A stretch of 64,000 bases of DNA, taken from positions 1 to 64,000 of the forward strand of contig JAUMWW010000006.1 of NCBI GenBank assembly GCA_030529445.1, read 5' to 3'. The number at the start of each line of letters is the position of its first letter. The first letter of the stretch is position 1. The notes beneath the pieces are model-generated. The model saw only the letters and a program-made list of their open reading frames with translations. It ran no database searches and was not told the origin of the DNA. This DNA comes from Johnsonella sp. GTDB lineage: Bacteria > Bacillota > Clostridia > Lachnospirales > Lachnospiraceae. The position numbers were made by a program, and so were the translations under genes. Below are positions 44,541-52,788 of this stretch, piece by piece.

Positions 44541-44584
44541 GGTAAAACTTATCGGAAAATCAGAAGAAAAAGAAGAGGAAACGG

Positions 44585-46252
44585 ATGAGAAGCGATAATA
44601 TAAAGAAAGGCATGCAGCAGGCTCCGAGCAGATCCTTGCTGAATGCCTTGGGAATGACGAGAGAAGAGATGGATAAGCCGCTGATCGGAATTGTAAGCTC
44701 ATACAATGAGGTCGTGCCCGGGCATATGAATTTGGATAAAATCGTGGAGGCGGTGAGGCTCGGTATTGCCGAAGCGGGAGGAATGCCGGTCGTATTTCCG
44801 GCGATTGCCGTTTGCGACGGCATAGCGATGGGGCATATCGGGATGAAATACTCTCTTGTAACGAGGGATTTGATTGCGGATTCGACCGAATGCATGGCGC
44901 TTGCCCATCAGTTTGACGCTCTTGTCATGGTTCCGAACTGTGATAAGAATGTGCCGGGGCTTTTGATGGCGGCTGCCAGAGTCAATATTCCCACCGTATT
45001 TATCAGCGGAGGTCCGATGCTAGCGGGAAGGATAAGAGGAAAGAAAAAATCGCTTTCCGGGATTTTTGAGGCGGTAGGCGCATATGCCGCCGGCAGCATG
45101 AGTGAAGATGAGGTAAGGGAATATGAACGGAAGGTATGCCCGACCTGCGGTTCCTGTTCCGGCATGTATACCGCCAATTCGATGAATTGCCTGACCGAAG
45201 TGCTCGGAATGGGACTGGAGGGCAACGGAACGATTCCGGCGGTATATTCGGAGAGGCTCAGACTCGCCAAAAAAGCGGGATATGCGGTGATGGAGCTTTT
45301 AAAAAGAGATATCAGACCGAGAGATATTATGAGCAGAGAGGCATTTATCAATGCATTGACAATGGATATGGCTCTGGGCTGTTCGACCAATTCGATGCTT
45401 CATCTTCCGGCGATAGCCTATGAGGCGGGTGTTTGTCTGGATGTGAATCTCGCAAATGAGATCAGCGAGAGAACGCCGAATTTATGCCATCTGGCTCCGG
45501 CAGGAGAGAGTCATATGGAAGATCTGTATGAAGCGGGAGGAATTTATGCGGTGATGAAGGAGCTTTCGAAAAAGAATCTTCTTTATCTGGACTGCATTAC
45601 GGCAACGACGAAAACAGTGGGAGAAAATATCCGGAATGCATATAATCTCGATCCGGATACGATACGTCCGATAGAGAATCCCTATTCAAAAACCGGAGGA
45701 ATTGCCGTCTTAAAGGGCAATATCGCACCGGAATCCTGCGTGGTGAAACAGAGCGCGGTGGTTGAAGCCATGCTTAGGCATAGCGGACCGGCGAGGGTTT
45801 TTGACAGCGAGGAGGACGCGATTGGGGCGATTAAATCCGGGAAAATCGTTCCGGGAGATGTCGTGGTGATCCGCTATGAAGGACCCAAAGGCGGTCCCGG
45901 AATGAGGGAAATGCTCAATCCCACTTCCGCGATTGCGGGTATGGGACTGGGAGAGAGCGTCGCTCTGATTACGGACGGAAGATTTTCGGGAGCAAGCCGA
46001 GGCGCTTCGATCGGTCATGTCGCCCCGGAGGCTTATGCGGGAGGTCCCATAGGGCTTTTACAGGACGGGGATATCATAGATATCGATATTCCGGCAAGGA
46101 GCATCAATGCGAGACTGGATGAGGCGGAATTGGAGAGAAGAAGAAAAAACTGGAAACCGAGAATCAATGAAGCGAGCGGCTATTTGAAGCGCTACCGCAA
46201 GCTGGTCGGTTCGGCTCCCGGGGGAGCGATTTTAAGCGCAAAAGATATTTAG
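44585..46252 (+). CDS. ilvD: Dihydroxy-acid dehydratase IlvD
   Basis: A 555-residue Fe-S dehydratase of standard length. The cluster cysteines are in [10 protein letters not shown] and [18 protein letters not shown], and the active-site region near the C-terminus reads TDGRFSGAS. It dehydrates dihydroxy-isovalerate and its methyl homologue in valine and isoleucine synthesis. GAGGAAACGG precedes the ATG. ilvB follows after 62 bases; ilvC and the regulatory subunit gene ilvN are not in the window. Confidence 0.97.
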   Translation: MRSDNIKKGMQQAPSRSLLNALGMTREEMDKPLIGIVSSYNEVVPGHMNLDKIVEAVRLGIAEAGGMPVVFPAIAVCDGIAMGHIGMKYSLVTRDLIADSTECMALAHQFDALVMVPNCDKNVPGLLMAAARVNIPTVFISGGPMLAGRIRGKKKSLSGIFEAVGAYAAGSMSEDEVREYERKVCPTCGSCSGMYTANSMNCLTEVLGMGLEGNGTIPAVYSERLRLAKKAGYAVMELLKRDIRPRDIMSREAFINALTMDMALGCSTNSMLHLPAIAYEAGVCLDVNLANEISERTPNLCHLAPAGESHMEDLYEAGGIYAVMKELSKKNLLYLDCITATTKTVGENIRNAYNLDPDTIRPIENPYSKTGGIAVLKGNIAPESCVVKQSAVVEAMLRHSGPARVFDSEEDAIGAIKSGKIVPGDVVVIRYEGPKGGPGMREMLNPTSAIAGMGLGESVALITDGRFSGASRGASIGHVAPEAYAGGPIGLLQDGDIIDIDIPARSINARLDEAELERRRKNWKPRINEASGYLKRYRKLVGSAPGGAILSAKDI

Positions 46253-46314
46253 GATCGGAAAGAATGTGAAGGAGAACGGCGGGCAATCAATAAAGAGGAA
46301 AGGTTGGTAGGACT

Positions 46315-48006
46315 ATGGCGTTATTAAAGGGTGCGGAAATAGTAATGGAATGCTTAAAGGAACAGGGCGTGGATACGGTATTCGGCTATCCGGGAGGCTC
46401 GATTTTAAATATTTACGATGCGCTTTATCAGCATCGGGACGAGATCAGGCATATTTTAACCGCGCATGAGCAGGCTGCCTCCCATGCGGCGGACGGATAT
46501 GCGAGAGCCACGGGAAAGGTGGGCGTATGCTTTGCAACAAGCGGCCCCGGAGCGACAAATCTGGTGACGGGAATCGCCACCGCTCATATGGATTCCGTTC
46601 CCCTGGTTGCAATCACCTGTAATGTGAGCAATGCGCTTTTAGGCAAGGATTCTTTTCAGGAGGTCGATATTGCCGGCGTTACCATGCCGATCACCAAGTA
46701 CAGCTATATCGTAAGAGACGGAAATAAGCTTGCAGCCACGATCAGGAGAGCATTTGAGATTGCAAGGAGCGATAGACCGGGTCCGGTGCTTGTCGATATT
46801 ACAAAGGATGTTACCGCGGAGAGTTTCGAATACGAAGCGGCGGTGATCAAAACGGAAGAAAAGCGCAGCTTTGTGATCAGGCAGGAAGAAATGGAGAAGG
46901 CGATCAATCTGATCAAGGCATCGAGCCGACCCTATATTCTTTTGGGTGGCGGTGTGCTCTGCGCGGAGGCTTCCGCGGAGGTGAGAACATTTGCACATAA
47001 GATCCACGCTCCGGTTGCGGATACATTGATGGCAAAGGGAGCATTTGATAATGAGGATGCCTTATATACGGGAATGGTCGGCATGCACGGAACCAAGACC
47101 AGCAACCTCGGAATTACGGAGGCGGATCTGCTGATTGCGATCGGAGTGAGGTTTTCCGACAGAGTGATCGGAAATGCGAAGAAATTTGCCAAAAATGCGA
47201 AGCTGATCCATATCGATATCGATGCGGCGGAAATCAATAAAAATGTAAAAGCCCATCTGAGCCTGGTGGGAGATGCAAAGACGGTGCTGAGAAGATTGAA
47301 TGCGAGACTGGATGTGCTCAATCATGACGAGTGGGTCAATCATATCGAGATGATGAAGGAGATGTATCCGCTCAGCTATGATAAGACGAGGTTTACCGGT
47401 CCCCAGATCATAGAAGCTCTCGACAGGCTTACTCCGGACGATGCGATTATCGTCACCGAGGTGGGGCAGCATCAGATGTGGGCGGCGCAGTTTTATCGCT
47501 TTAAAGAGCCGAGGACATTTTTGAGCTCCGGAGGCTTGGGAACGATGGGATACGGGCTCGGAGCCGCTCTCGGAGCAAAACTCGGCAAGAAGGAGAGGGT
47601 CGTGGTCAATATAGCCGGAGACGGATGCTTCAGAATGAATATCAATGAAATCGCCACGGCGGCAAGATATCGGATCCCGATCATTCAGGTGGTACTCAAT
47701 AACGGCGTGCTGGGAATGGTAAGGCAGTGGCAGAATCTCTATTACGGAAAAAGATTTTCACATACGACATTTGATGATAAGGTTGATTTTGTAAAGATTG
47801 CGGAGGGAATGGGCGCAAAGGCATATGCCGCAGAGACGAAGGAGCAGTTCGAGGAGGTGTTTCAGGAGGCTCTCTTGCTGAATGAGCCGGTTGTGATCGA
47901 CTGCCGCATTCACGAGGACGATAAGGTGTTTCCTATGGTTTCACCAGGAGCCTCCATTCAGGAGGTATTTGACGAGAAAGACCTGGAGATCAGAAAGAAC
48001 AGATAG
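46315..48006 (+). CDS. ilvB: Acetolactate synthase large (catalytic) subunit IlvB
   Basis: A 563-residue ThDP enzyme. The N-terminal Glu of the ThDP site is in LTAHEQAASHAADGYARATG, and the C-terminal ThDP/Mg motif is GDGCFRMNINEIATAA followed by NN. It makes acetolactate or acetohydroxybutyrate, the step before IlvC and IlvD. Catabolic acetolactate synthases share this fold, but placement next to ilvD supports the biosynthetic type. The regulatory small subunit is not encoded alongside. AAAGG upstream is a modest ribosome site. Confidence 0.95.
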   Translation: MALLKGAEIVMECLKEQGVDTVFGYPGGSILNIYDALYQHRDEIRHILTAHEQAASHAADGYARATGKVGVCFATSGPGATNLVTGIATAHMDSVPLVAITCNVSNALLGKDSFQEVDIAGVTMPITKYSYIVRDGNKLAATIRRAFEIARSDRPGPVLVDITKDVTAESFEYEAAVIKTEEKRSFVIRQEEMEKAINLIKASSRPYILLGGGVLCAEASAEVRTFAHKIHAPVADTLMAKGAFDNEDALYTGMVGMHGTKTSNLGITEADLLIAIGVRFSDRVIGNAKKFAKNAKLIHIDIDAAEINKNVKAHLSLVGDAKTVLRRLNARLDVLNHDEWVNHIEMMKEMYPLSYDKTRFTGPQIIEALDRLTPDDAIIVTEVGQHQMWAAQFYRFKEPRTFLSSGGLGTMGYGLGAALGAKLGKKERVVVNIAGDGCFRMNINEIATAARYRIPIIQVVLNNGVLGMVRQWQNLYYGKRFSHTTFDDKVDFVKIAEGMGAKAYAAETKEQFEEVFQEALLLNEPVVIDCRIHEDDKVFPMVSPGASIQEVFDEKDLEIRKNR

Positions 48007-48033
48007 CATCCGGATAGAGAGGAGGATTGGAGT

Positions 48034-49113
48034 ATGAAAAAAATATATAATTTCAGTGCGGGTCCGTCCATGCTGCCGCAGGAGGTACTTCGGGAAGCGG
48101 GAGAGGAAATGCTCAATTATAAGGGAAGCGGCATGTCCGTCATGGAGATCAGCCACCGTTCAAGGCTTTTTGAGGATATTTTGCATGAGGCAAAGGAGGA
48201 TTTAAGAAAGCTTGCCTCCATTCCCGATGATTATGAGATTCTTTTCCTCCAAGGAGGAGCGCATCAGCAGTTTGCGATGGTGCCGATGAATCTGAGCAAA
48301 AATAAAAAGGCGGAGTATATTATTACGGGGCAATGGGCAAAACGGGCATATCAGGAAGCTTTGCGCTATACGGATGCAAAAGCCCTCGCCTCCGGAGAGG
48401 AGATGCTGTTTTCCTATATCCCGGACTGCAGCGATTTGGAGATCAGAGAAGACGCGGATTATGTACATATCTGTGAAAACAATACGATTTACGGCACGAA
48501 ATTTAAGAGCCTGCCGAATACCAAGGGAAAACCTCTGGTGGCGGATCTTTCTTCCTGTTTTTTATCCGAGCCGATAGAGATCCGACAATATGCCCTCATC
48601 TATGCGGGGGCGCAGAAGAATTTCGGTCCCGCGGGAGTGACGGCGGTGATCATCAGAAAGGACCTGATTCGCGAGGAGGTGCCGGAATATACCCCGACGA
48701 TGCTTCGTTATAAAACCCATGCCGACGCGGGATCGCTTTATAATACTCCGCCCTGCTACGGGATTTATATCTGCGGAAAAGTATTTCGCTGGATTCTGAG
48801 AGAGGGAGGGCTTGAAGAAATGAAGCGCAGAAATGAGAAAAAAGCCTCTCTTTTATATGAGTATTTGGATCAAAGCAGCATGTTTGAAGGTACGGTAAGG
48901 AAATGCGATCGCTCTCTGATGAATATTCCCTTTGTCAGCAAGGATGAGGAGAGGGACAGAGATTTTATTCAGGCGGCAAAGGAAGCGGGCTTTCTCAACC
49001 TCAAGGGGCATAGAAGTGTCGGAGGAATGAGGGCGAGCATTTATAATGCGATGCCCTTTGAAGGAGTAAAGAGCCTGACCGAGTTTATGAGCAGCTATGA
49101 GAAATCGCATTAG
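48034..49113 (+). CDS. serC: Phosphoserine aminotransferase SerC
   Basis: A 359-residue class V aminotransferase. The family opening NFSAGPSMLP, the PLP lysine in YAGAQKNFGPAG, and the C-terminal GGMRASIYNAMP are clear. It converts 3-phosphohydroxypyruvate to phosphoserine. GAGGAGG precedes the ATG. It is 28 bases after ilvB and 71 before serA, the enzyme that makes its substrate, so all four amino acid genes may be one operon. Confidence 0.97.
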   Translation: MKKIYNFSAGPSMLPQEVLREAGEEMLNYKGSGMSVMEISHRSRLFEDILHEAKEDLRKLASIPDDYEILFLQGGAHQQFAMVPMNLSKNKKAEYIITGQWAKRAYQEALRYTDAKALASGEEMLFSYIPDCSDLEIREDADYVHICENNTIYGTKFKSLPNTKGKPLVADLSSCFLSEPIEIRQYALIYAGAQKNFGPAGVTAVIIRKDLIREEVPEYTPTMLRYKTHADAGSLYNTPPCYGIYICGKVFRWILREGGLEEMKRRNEKKASLLYEYLDQSSMFEGTVRKCDRSLMNIPFVSKDEERDRDFIQAAKEAGFLNLKGHRSVGGMRASIYNAMPFEGVKSLTEFMSSYEKSH

Positions 49114-49183
49114 TCGGAAAAATCGTGCCCGAAGAGGGATAATAAGCCGATAGAGGAAAGAATAATCTTGGGAGGACAGGAAG

Positions 49184-50347
49184 ATGAAAATGCTGCATTG
49201 TTTGAATTCTATAGCCAGGGAAGGAAGAGAGGTTTTCGGCGAAGGATATGCTTTCGGCGAGCGGATGGAAGAGGCGCAGGGCTTATTGCTGCGATCCGCT
49301 TCTTTGCATGAGCAAAGCTTTTCCGAAAATCTGCTGGCAATCGCAAGAGCCGGAGCAGGAGTCAACAATATTCCCATAGAGAGATGTTCGGAAGGCGGAA
49401 TCGTTGTATTCAATACACCGGGAGCCAATGCCAATTCCGTAAAAGAACTGGTAATCTGTGCGATGCTTTTGGTGGCAAGAGATGTAATCGGAGGAATCCA
49501 GTGGCTTAAAAGCCTTAGAGTGGCTGAAGATATTGCAAAAGAGGTCGAAAAGGGAAAGAAAGCATTTGCAGGGCATGAAATCAAGGATAAGAGGCTTGGC
49601 GTGATCGGACTTGGCGCAATCGGAGCGGAGGTCGCCAATGCGGCGGTATCTTTGGGGATGGAAGTCTACGGATATGATCCCTATCTCTCCGTCAATGCGG
49701 CATGGAGGCTCTCGCGGAGGATCATCCATATCAACGAACTGCATAAAATCTATGAGGAATGCGATTATATCAGCCTGCATGCGCCCTTGACCAAGGAAAG
49801 CGAGACGATGATCGATCGGGCGGCGATTCAAAAGATCAAGGAGGGAGCCGTGGTTTTAAACTTTTCAAGAGATCGCCTCGTGGATGATGAGGCAATGGCT
49901 GAGGCATTGGAAAGCGGAAAAATCAGAAAATATATTACGGATTTCCCCAACGAAAAATCCATGGGAATGAAAAACTGTATTGCGATTCCCCATCTGGGCG
50001 CTTCAACGGAGGAAAGCGAGATAAACTGTGCGATGATGGCGGCAAGACAGATGAAGGATTATCTGGAAAACGGAAACATACAAAATTCCGTCAATTTTGC
50101 CGACTGCGATATGGGAATCTGCAAGTCTGCCTGTAGAATAGGGCTCCTGCATCTGAACATACCAAATATGCTCGGACAGATCACCGCGATTCTTGCACAG
50201 CATAAATTGAATATCACCGATATGACCAATAAGAGCAGGGATAAGTATGCCTATACGCTTCTGGATTTGGACAGTGAAATCGGCGATGAGCTTTTGGAGC
50301 TCCTGGAGGGGATAGAGGGAATGAAAAAAGTCAGGAAAATATGCTGA
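49184..50347 (+). CDS. serA: Phosphoglycerate dehydrogenase SerA-like with ACT domain
   Basis: A 387-residue NAD-dependent 2-hydroxyacid dehydrogenase. The Rossmann glycines are in GLGAIGAEVANAA, the substrate arginine segment is in LNFSRDRLVDDEA, and the catalytic His region is IPHLGASTEES. Residues about 315-387 form an ACT domain, a likely serine-sensing feedback module. It oxidises 3-phosphoglycerate in the first step of serine synthesis. GGAGG lies eight bases before ATG 49184. Confidence 0.93.
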   Translation: MKMLHCLNSIAREGREVFGEGYAFGERMEEAQGLLLRSASLHEQSFSENLLAIARAGAGVNNIPIERCSEGGIVVFNTPGANANSVKELVICAMLLVARDVIGGIQWLKSLRVAEDIAKEVEKGKKAFAGHEIKDKRLGVIGLGAIGAEVANAAVSLGMEVYGYDPYLSVNAAWRLSRRIIHINELHKIYEECDYISLHAPLTKESETMIDRAAIQKIKEGAVVLNFSRDRLVDDEAMAEALESGKIRKYITDFPNEKSMGMKNCIAIPHLGASTEESEINCAMMAARQMKDYLENGNIQNSVNFADCDMGICKSACRIGLLHLNIPNMLGQITAILAQHKLNITDMTNKSRDKYAYTLLDLDSEIGDELLELLEGIEGMKKVRKIC

Positions 50348-50425
50348 GAGTGAGAGGAAGGCTGTTTTGCGCCGAGAAAAAGAGCTAAAATCTGATAAGG
50401 AAAAAATGAATCAGAAGGAGGGATT

Positions 50426-50944
50426 ATGAACAAAAATGAGTTTCTGGAGGGGCTGGTCAAGGCATTGTCCTCTACAGGCTCACGGAGTCTGGTCAATGAA
50501 AATATAAAGTATTACTCCTCTTATATAGAGGAAGAAATCAGGAAGGGAAGAAGAGAAGAAGAGGTGATGGAAGAGCTGGGAGATCCGAGGCTGATCGCCA
50601 ATTCCATCAAGGAAGCAAAGGGAATCGAGGATGAGTTTTCCGTTCTCGGATCCGAGGATCAGAAAAGTTACGAAAGATTTACAAATCAAAGAAGGAGCGG
50701 GGAGGAAGACCGGCAGGAGCATTCCGGGCAAAAAGCCTCCAAAGGCTTTAAGATGTATTCCTTCGGCAATGCTTCGGGAAAGATGGCGCTTTACGGGGTG
50801 CTGGCATTTTTCCTTCTGCTTTTTGTTCTCCTTGCCCTGATTGTAGTCGGACTCTTCAAGCTGCTTTCTCCGGTTCTGCTTCCGATTCTCATGATTCTGA
50901 TGATTATGTATTTTATCCGTTTTTTCAGGAACGGAAGGGAATAG
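50426..50944 (+). CDS. HAAS (DUF1700) domain membrane protein
   Basis: A 172-residue protein. Residues 1-65 form the HAAS helical domain (NKNEFLEGLVKAL ... EEVMEELGDPRLIANSI), then a charged linker and two closely spaced membrane segments at about 117-165. Genes of this type usually sit beside a PadR repressor and a DUF4097 adhesin-like gene and act in envelope stress control; neither partner is present here. GGAGG precedes the ATG. Confidence 0.85.
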   Translation: MNKNEFLEGLVKALSSTGSRSLVNENIKYYSSYIEEEIRKGRREEEVMEELGDPRLIANSIKEAKGIEDEFSVLGSEDQKSYERFTNQRRSGEEDRQEHSGQKASKGFKMYSFGNASGKMALYGVLAFFLLLFVLLALIVVGLFKLLSPVLLPILMILMIMYFIRFFRNGRE

Positions 50945-50988
50945 AAGAGGTTTTTATACTTTTTTAATATTTTTCGGGGATAATATGC

Positions 50989-51017
50989 TTGACATATTAT
51001 CGTAAAACATATATACT
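50989..51017 (+). promoter_or_regulatory. Promoter of the NlpC/P60 gene
   Basis: Consensus TTGACA (50989-50994), 17 bases, TATACT (51012-51017). The resulting leader is about 218 bases long. Confidence 0.82.
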
Positions 51018-51058
51018 TCTCCCGTAACATTTGCTTAACATTTCGAATAAAGTTAGTA

Positions 51059-51154
51059 ACAAATTGCCGAAGCGCTCTTGCAGGAGCAGGCAAGATCCTT
51101 ACTCCAGAGTGAGGAAATCAGAGTGAAATCATCATACCGGAAATTCGAATTTGT
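51059..51154 (+). ncRNA. Structured leader element, candidate cis-regulatory RNA
   Basis: ACAAATT (51059-51065) pairs perfectly with AATTTGT (51148-51154). Inside lie the hairpins CTTGC/GCAAG (51077-51094) and CCTTAC/GTGAGG (51097-51114, one wobble), and a GCCGAAGC segment directly after the outer stem. The size, position and target gene fit a riboswitch such as the c-di-AMP class, but the conserved core of that class is not convincing here. Confidence 0.45.
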
Positions 51155-51173
51155 CGGGCGGATTGTTTAATGA

Positions 51174-51211
51174 TTAAGCAGAACCGGGTTGATCGGACAA
51201 ATGCTGCTTAA
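51174..51211 (+). promoter_or_regulatory. Second leader hairpin near the NlpC/P60 ribosome site
   Basis: TTAAGCAG (51174-51181) pairs with CTGCTTAA (51204-51211). The same TTAAGCA could instead pair with TGCTTAA at 51032-51038, giving two exclusive folds. Confidence 0.45.
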
Positions 51212-51241
51212 AAATTGAAGATCGAGAGGAGTTATTTACAA

Positions 51242-52054
51242 ATGAGAAAATCAGGAAAGGCGGCAGTCCTTTTGCTGTCTGCGTTTTGCATATCGTCCGT
51301 GTTTACGTTTTCCGCAAATGCGGATGTGGTTGAGGGAGAGAATGCTTCGATTAAAAAAGTTACGGTAGTCAATATGAGCGGAGAAGGAAGTGCGCAGGAG
51401 TCCGGCTCGGGGGAGAGCAAAGAGGAAACTTCCGTCGAAGAAAATCCCGACAGCTATGTTATAGAGGTAAAGGCGGAAAGCGTAAACATCAATAAGAGCA
51501 GCGATTCCGAAGAGGTGCTGACGGAAGCCAAAAAAGGAGAGGAATATCGATTTGTCGAGGATCTGGGCAACGGCTGGGCGGAAATTTCGGTCAACGGAAC
51601 GGAGGCATATATTCCGCTCAATGATAACGCAAGTATAGTCAAGAAGGATTCCGAGGAGGAAGCAAAGGCGGCGGTGAGCGCGACGGAGGCAAAGAAAAAG
51701 AGAGAATCCGTTGTAAAGTATGCGCTCTCCATGGTCGGCGGAAGATATATTTACGGAGGAAGCTCTCCGGCAGGATTTGACTGTTCGGGTTTTACCCAGT
51801 ATGTATTGAGAAATTCGGTAGGCGTATTTGTTCCCAGAAGTTCCTCTTCGCAGGCAACGGTCGGTGTTGCAATAGATGCGGCAAAGATGCAGCCGGGCGA
51901 TCTCGTATTTTACGGAAGAGGCAGGGGAGTGAACCATGTGGGCATTTATATCGGAAACGGCAATGTGGTACATGCCTCGAACGCAGCGACCGGCATCAAG
52001 GTTTCGCCTTGGAATTACAGAGCACCGGTGAGAATTGCAAACGTGATAGGATAG
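51242..52054 (+). CDS. Secreted NlpC/P60 cell-wall hydrolase with SH3-like domain
   Basis: A 270-residue exported protein. The signal peptide ends near FSANA (about residue 27). An SH3b-like domain (about 70-125, SVNINKSSDSEEVL and NGWAEISVNG) binds the wall. The NlpC/P60 domain (about 155-270) has the catalytic Cys in GFDCSGF and His in VNHVGIYIGNG, with a further His in VVHASN. It should cut peptidoglycan stem peptides. The ATG at 51242 follows GAGGAG; a TTG at 51215 would place extra residues before a good signal peptide. The long leader suggests mRNA-level control. Confidence 0.93.
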   Translation: MRKSGKAAVLLLSAFCISSVFTFSANADVVEGENASIKKVTVVNMSGEGSAQESGSGESKEETSVEENPDSYVIEVKAESVNINKSSDSEEVLTEAKKGEEYRFVEDLGNGWAEISVNGTEAYIPLNDNASIVKKDSEEEAKAAVSATEAKKKRESVVKYALSMVGGRYIYGGSSPAGFDCSGFTQYVLRNSVGVFVPRSSSSQATVGVAIDAAKMQPGDLVFYGRGRGVNHVGIYIGNGNVVHASNAATGIKVSPWNYRAPVRIANVIG

Positions 52055-52070
52055 ATGATCAAAAGCTTCG

Positions 52071-52110
52071 ATACCGTTTTTTGCAAGTATTGCGAGAAAC
52101 GGTATTTTAT
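52071..52110 (+). terminator. Terminator of the NlpC/P60 gene
   Basis: ATACCGTTT (52071-52079) pairs with AAACGGTAT (52097-52105), then T-rich sequence. Confidence 0.78.
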
Positions 52111-52177
52111 TGTATTATATTTTAAGGCTCTTTTTCCGGAAAAAGCTTCAAAAGCCCTGTATACGGCGTTTTACGGG

Positions 52178-52227
52178 ATGAAGCTTCGAGAGGAATATTG
52201 GGCGGAATGAAGCTTAGAGAAGAAAAT
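52178..52227 (+). repeat. Near-tandem 21-bp repeat carrying two start codons
   Basis: Units at 52178-52198 and 52207-52227 match at 18 of 21 positions (ATGAAGCTT-start). The first encodes a ten-codon frame, MKLREEYWAE, whose stop overlaps the ATG of the second unit. Confidence 0.7.
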
Positions 52228-52242
52228 GCATGGAGAAAAAAG

Positions 52243-52788
52243 ATGAAATATATGTTTGCCTCGGATATACACGGTTCGGCATATTATGCGAACCTGGTTG
52301 CCGAAAAGTTTGAAGAAAGCAAAGCGAAAAAGCTGATTCTTCTGGGAGATCTTTTATATCACGGACCGAGAAACGATCTTCCCAGGGATTATGCCCCGAA
52401 GAGGGTGATAGAGATACTGAATCGGTACAAGGATTTTATATTTGCGGTGAGAGGGAACTGCGATTCCGAGGTCGATCAGATGGTGCTGAATTTTCCGTTG
52501 ATGGCGGATTATGCATTTTTTTCTCTTAACGATGCGGATATTTATGCAAGCCACGGTCATGTATACAGCCCGGAAAACCTCCTGCCCATGCAGCCCGGCT
52601 CCAGCTTTATTTTCGGGCATATTCACCTTCCCATCGCAGAGAAGAGAGGGGAGTATTTTATCTTAAATCCGGGATCGGCGGCTCTTCCCAAGGGAGGCAA
52701 TCCCCCTTCCTATGCGATTTTGGAAGGGAAGCGCTTTCAGATTCTGACCTTTGAGGGTGAGATCATCAAGGAGACGGACATTGGCTAG
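52243..52788 (+). CDS. yfcE: YfcE/MJ0936 family phosphodiesterase
   Basis: A 181-residue metallophosphoesterase. Metal-binding blocks are FASDIHGS, LLGDLLYHGPR, VRGNCDSE, YASHGHV and FGHIHLPI. E. coli YfcE cleaves phosphodiesters with Mn2+; the physiological substrate is unknown. ATG 52243 is used because GGAG lies seven bases upstream; in-frame ATG 52207 gives a 12-residue extension within a repeated sequence. The stop overlaps the start of the following methyltransferase gene. Confidence 0.9.
   Translation: MKYMFASDIHGSAYYANLVAEKFEESKAKKLILLGDLLYHGPRNDLPRDYAPKRVIEILNRYKDFIFAVRGNCDSEVDQMVLNFPLMADYAFFSLNDADIYASHGHVYSPENLLPMQPGSSFIFGHIHLPIAEKRGEYFILNPGSAALPKGGNPPSYAILEGKRFQILTFEGEIIKETDIG

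Noticed and set aside
44418-44584. T-box attenuator before ilvD
   Set aside because: No TGGNACCGCG-like T-box sequence or specifier-loop layout is present.
51137-51150. TTCGAA-centred stem resembling a tRNA T-arm
   Set aside because: No anticodon arm, acceptor stem or CCA end surrounds it; it is part of the leader palindrome.
51059-51154. Firm assignment of the NlpC/P60 leader as a ydaO-type c-di-AMP riboswitch
   Set aside because: Position and target gene fit, but the GGGGGA and GUCAGCUAAC-like core segments of that class could not be found by eye.
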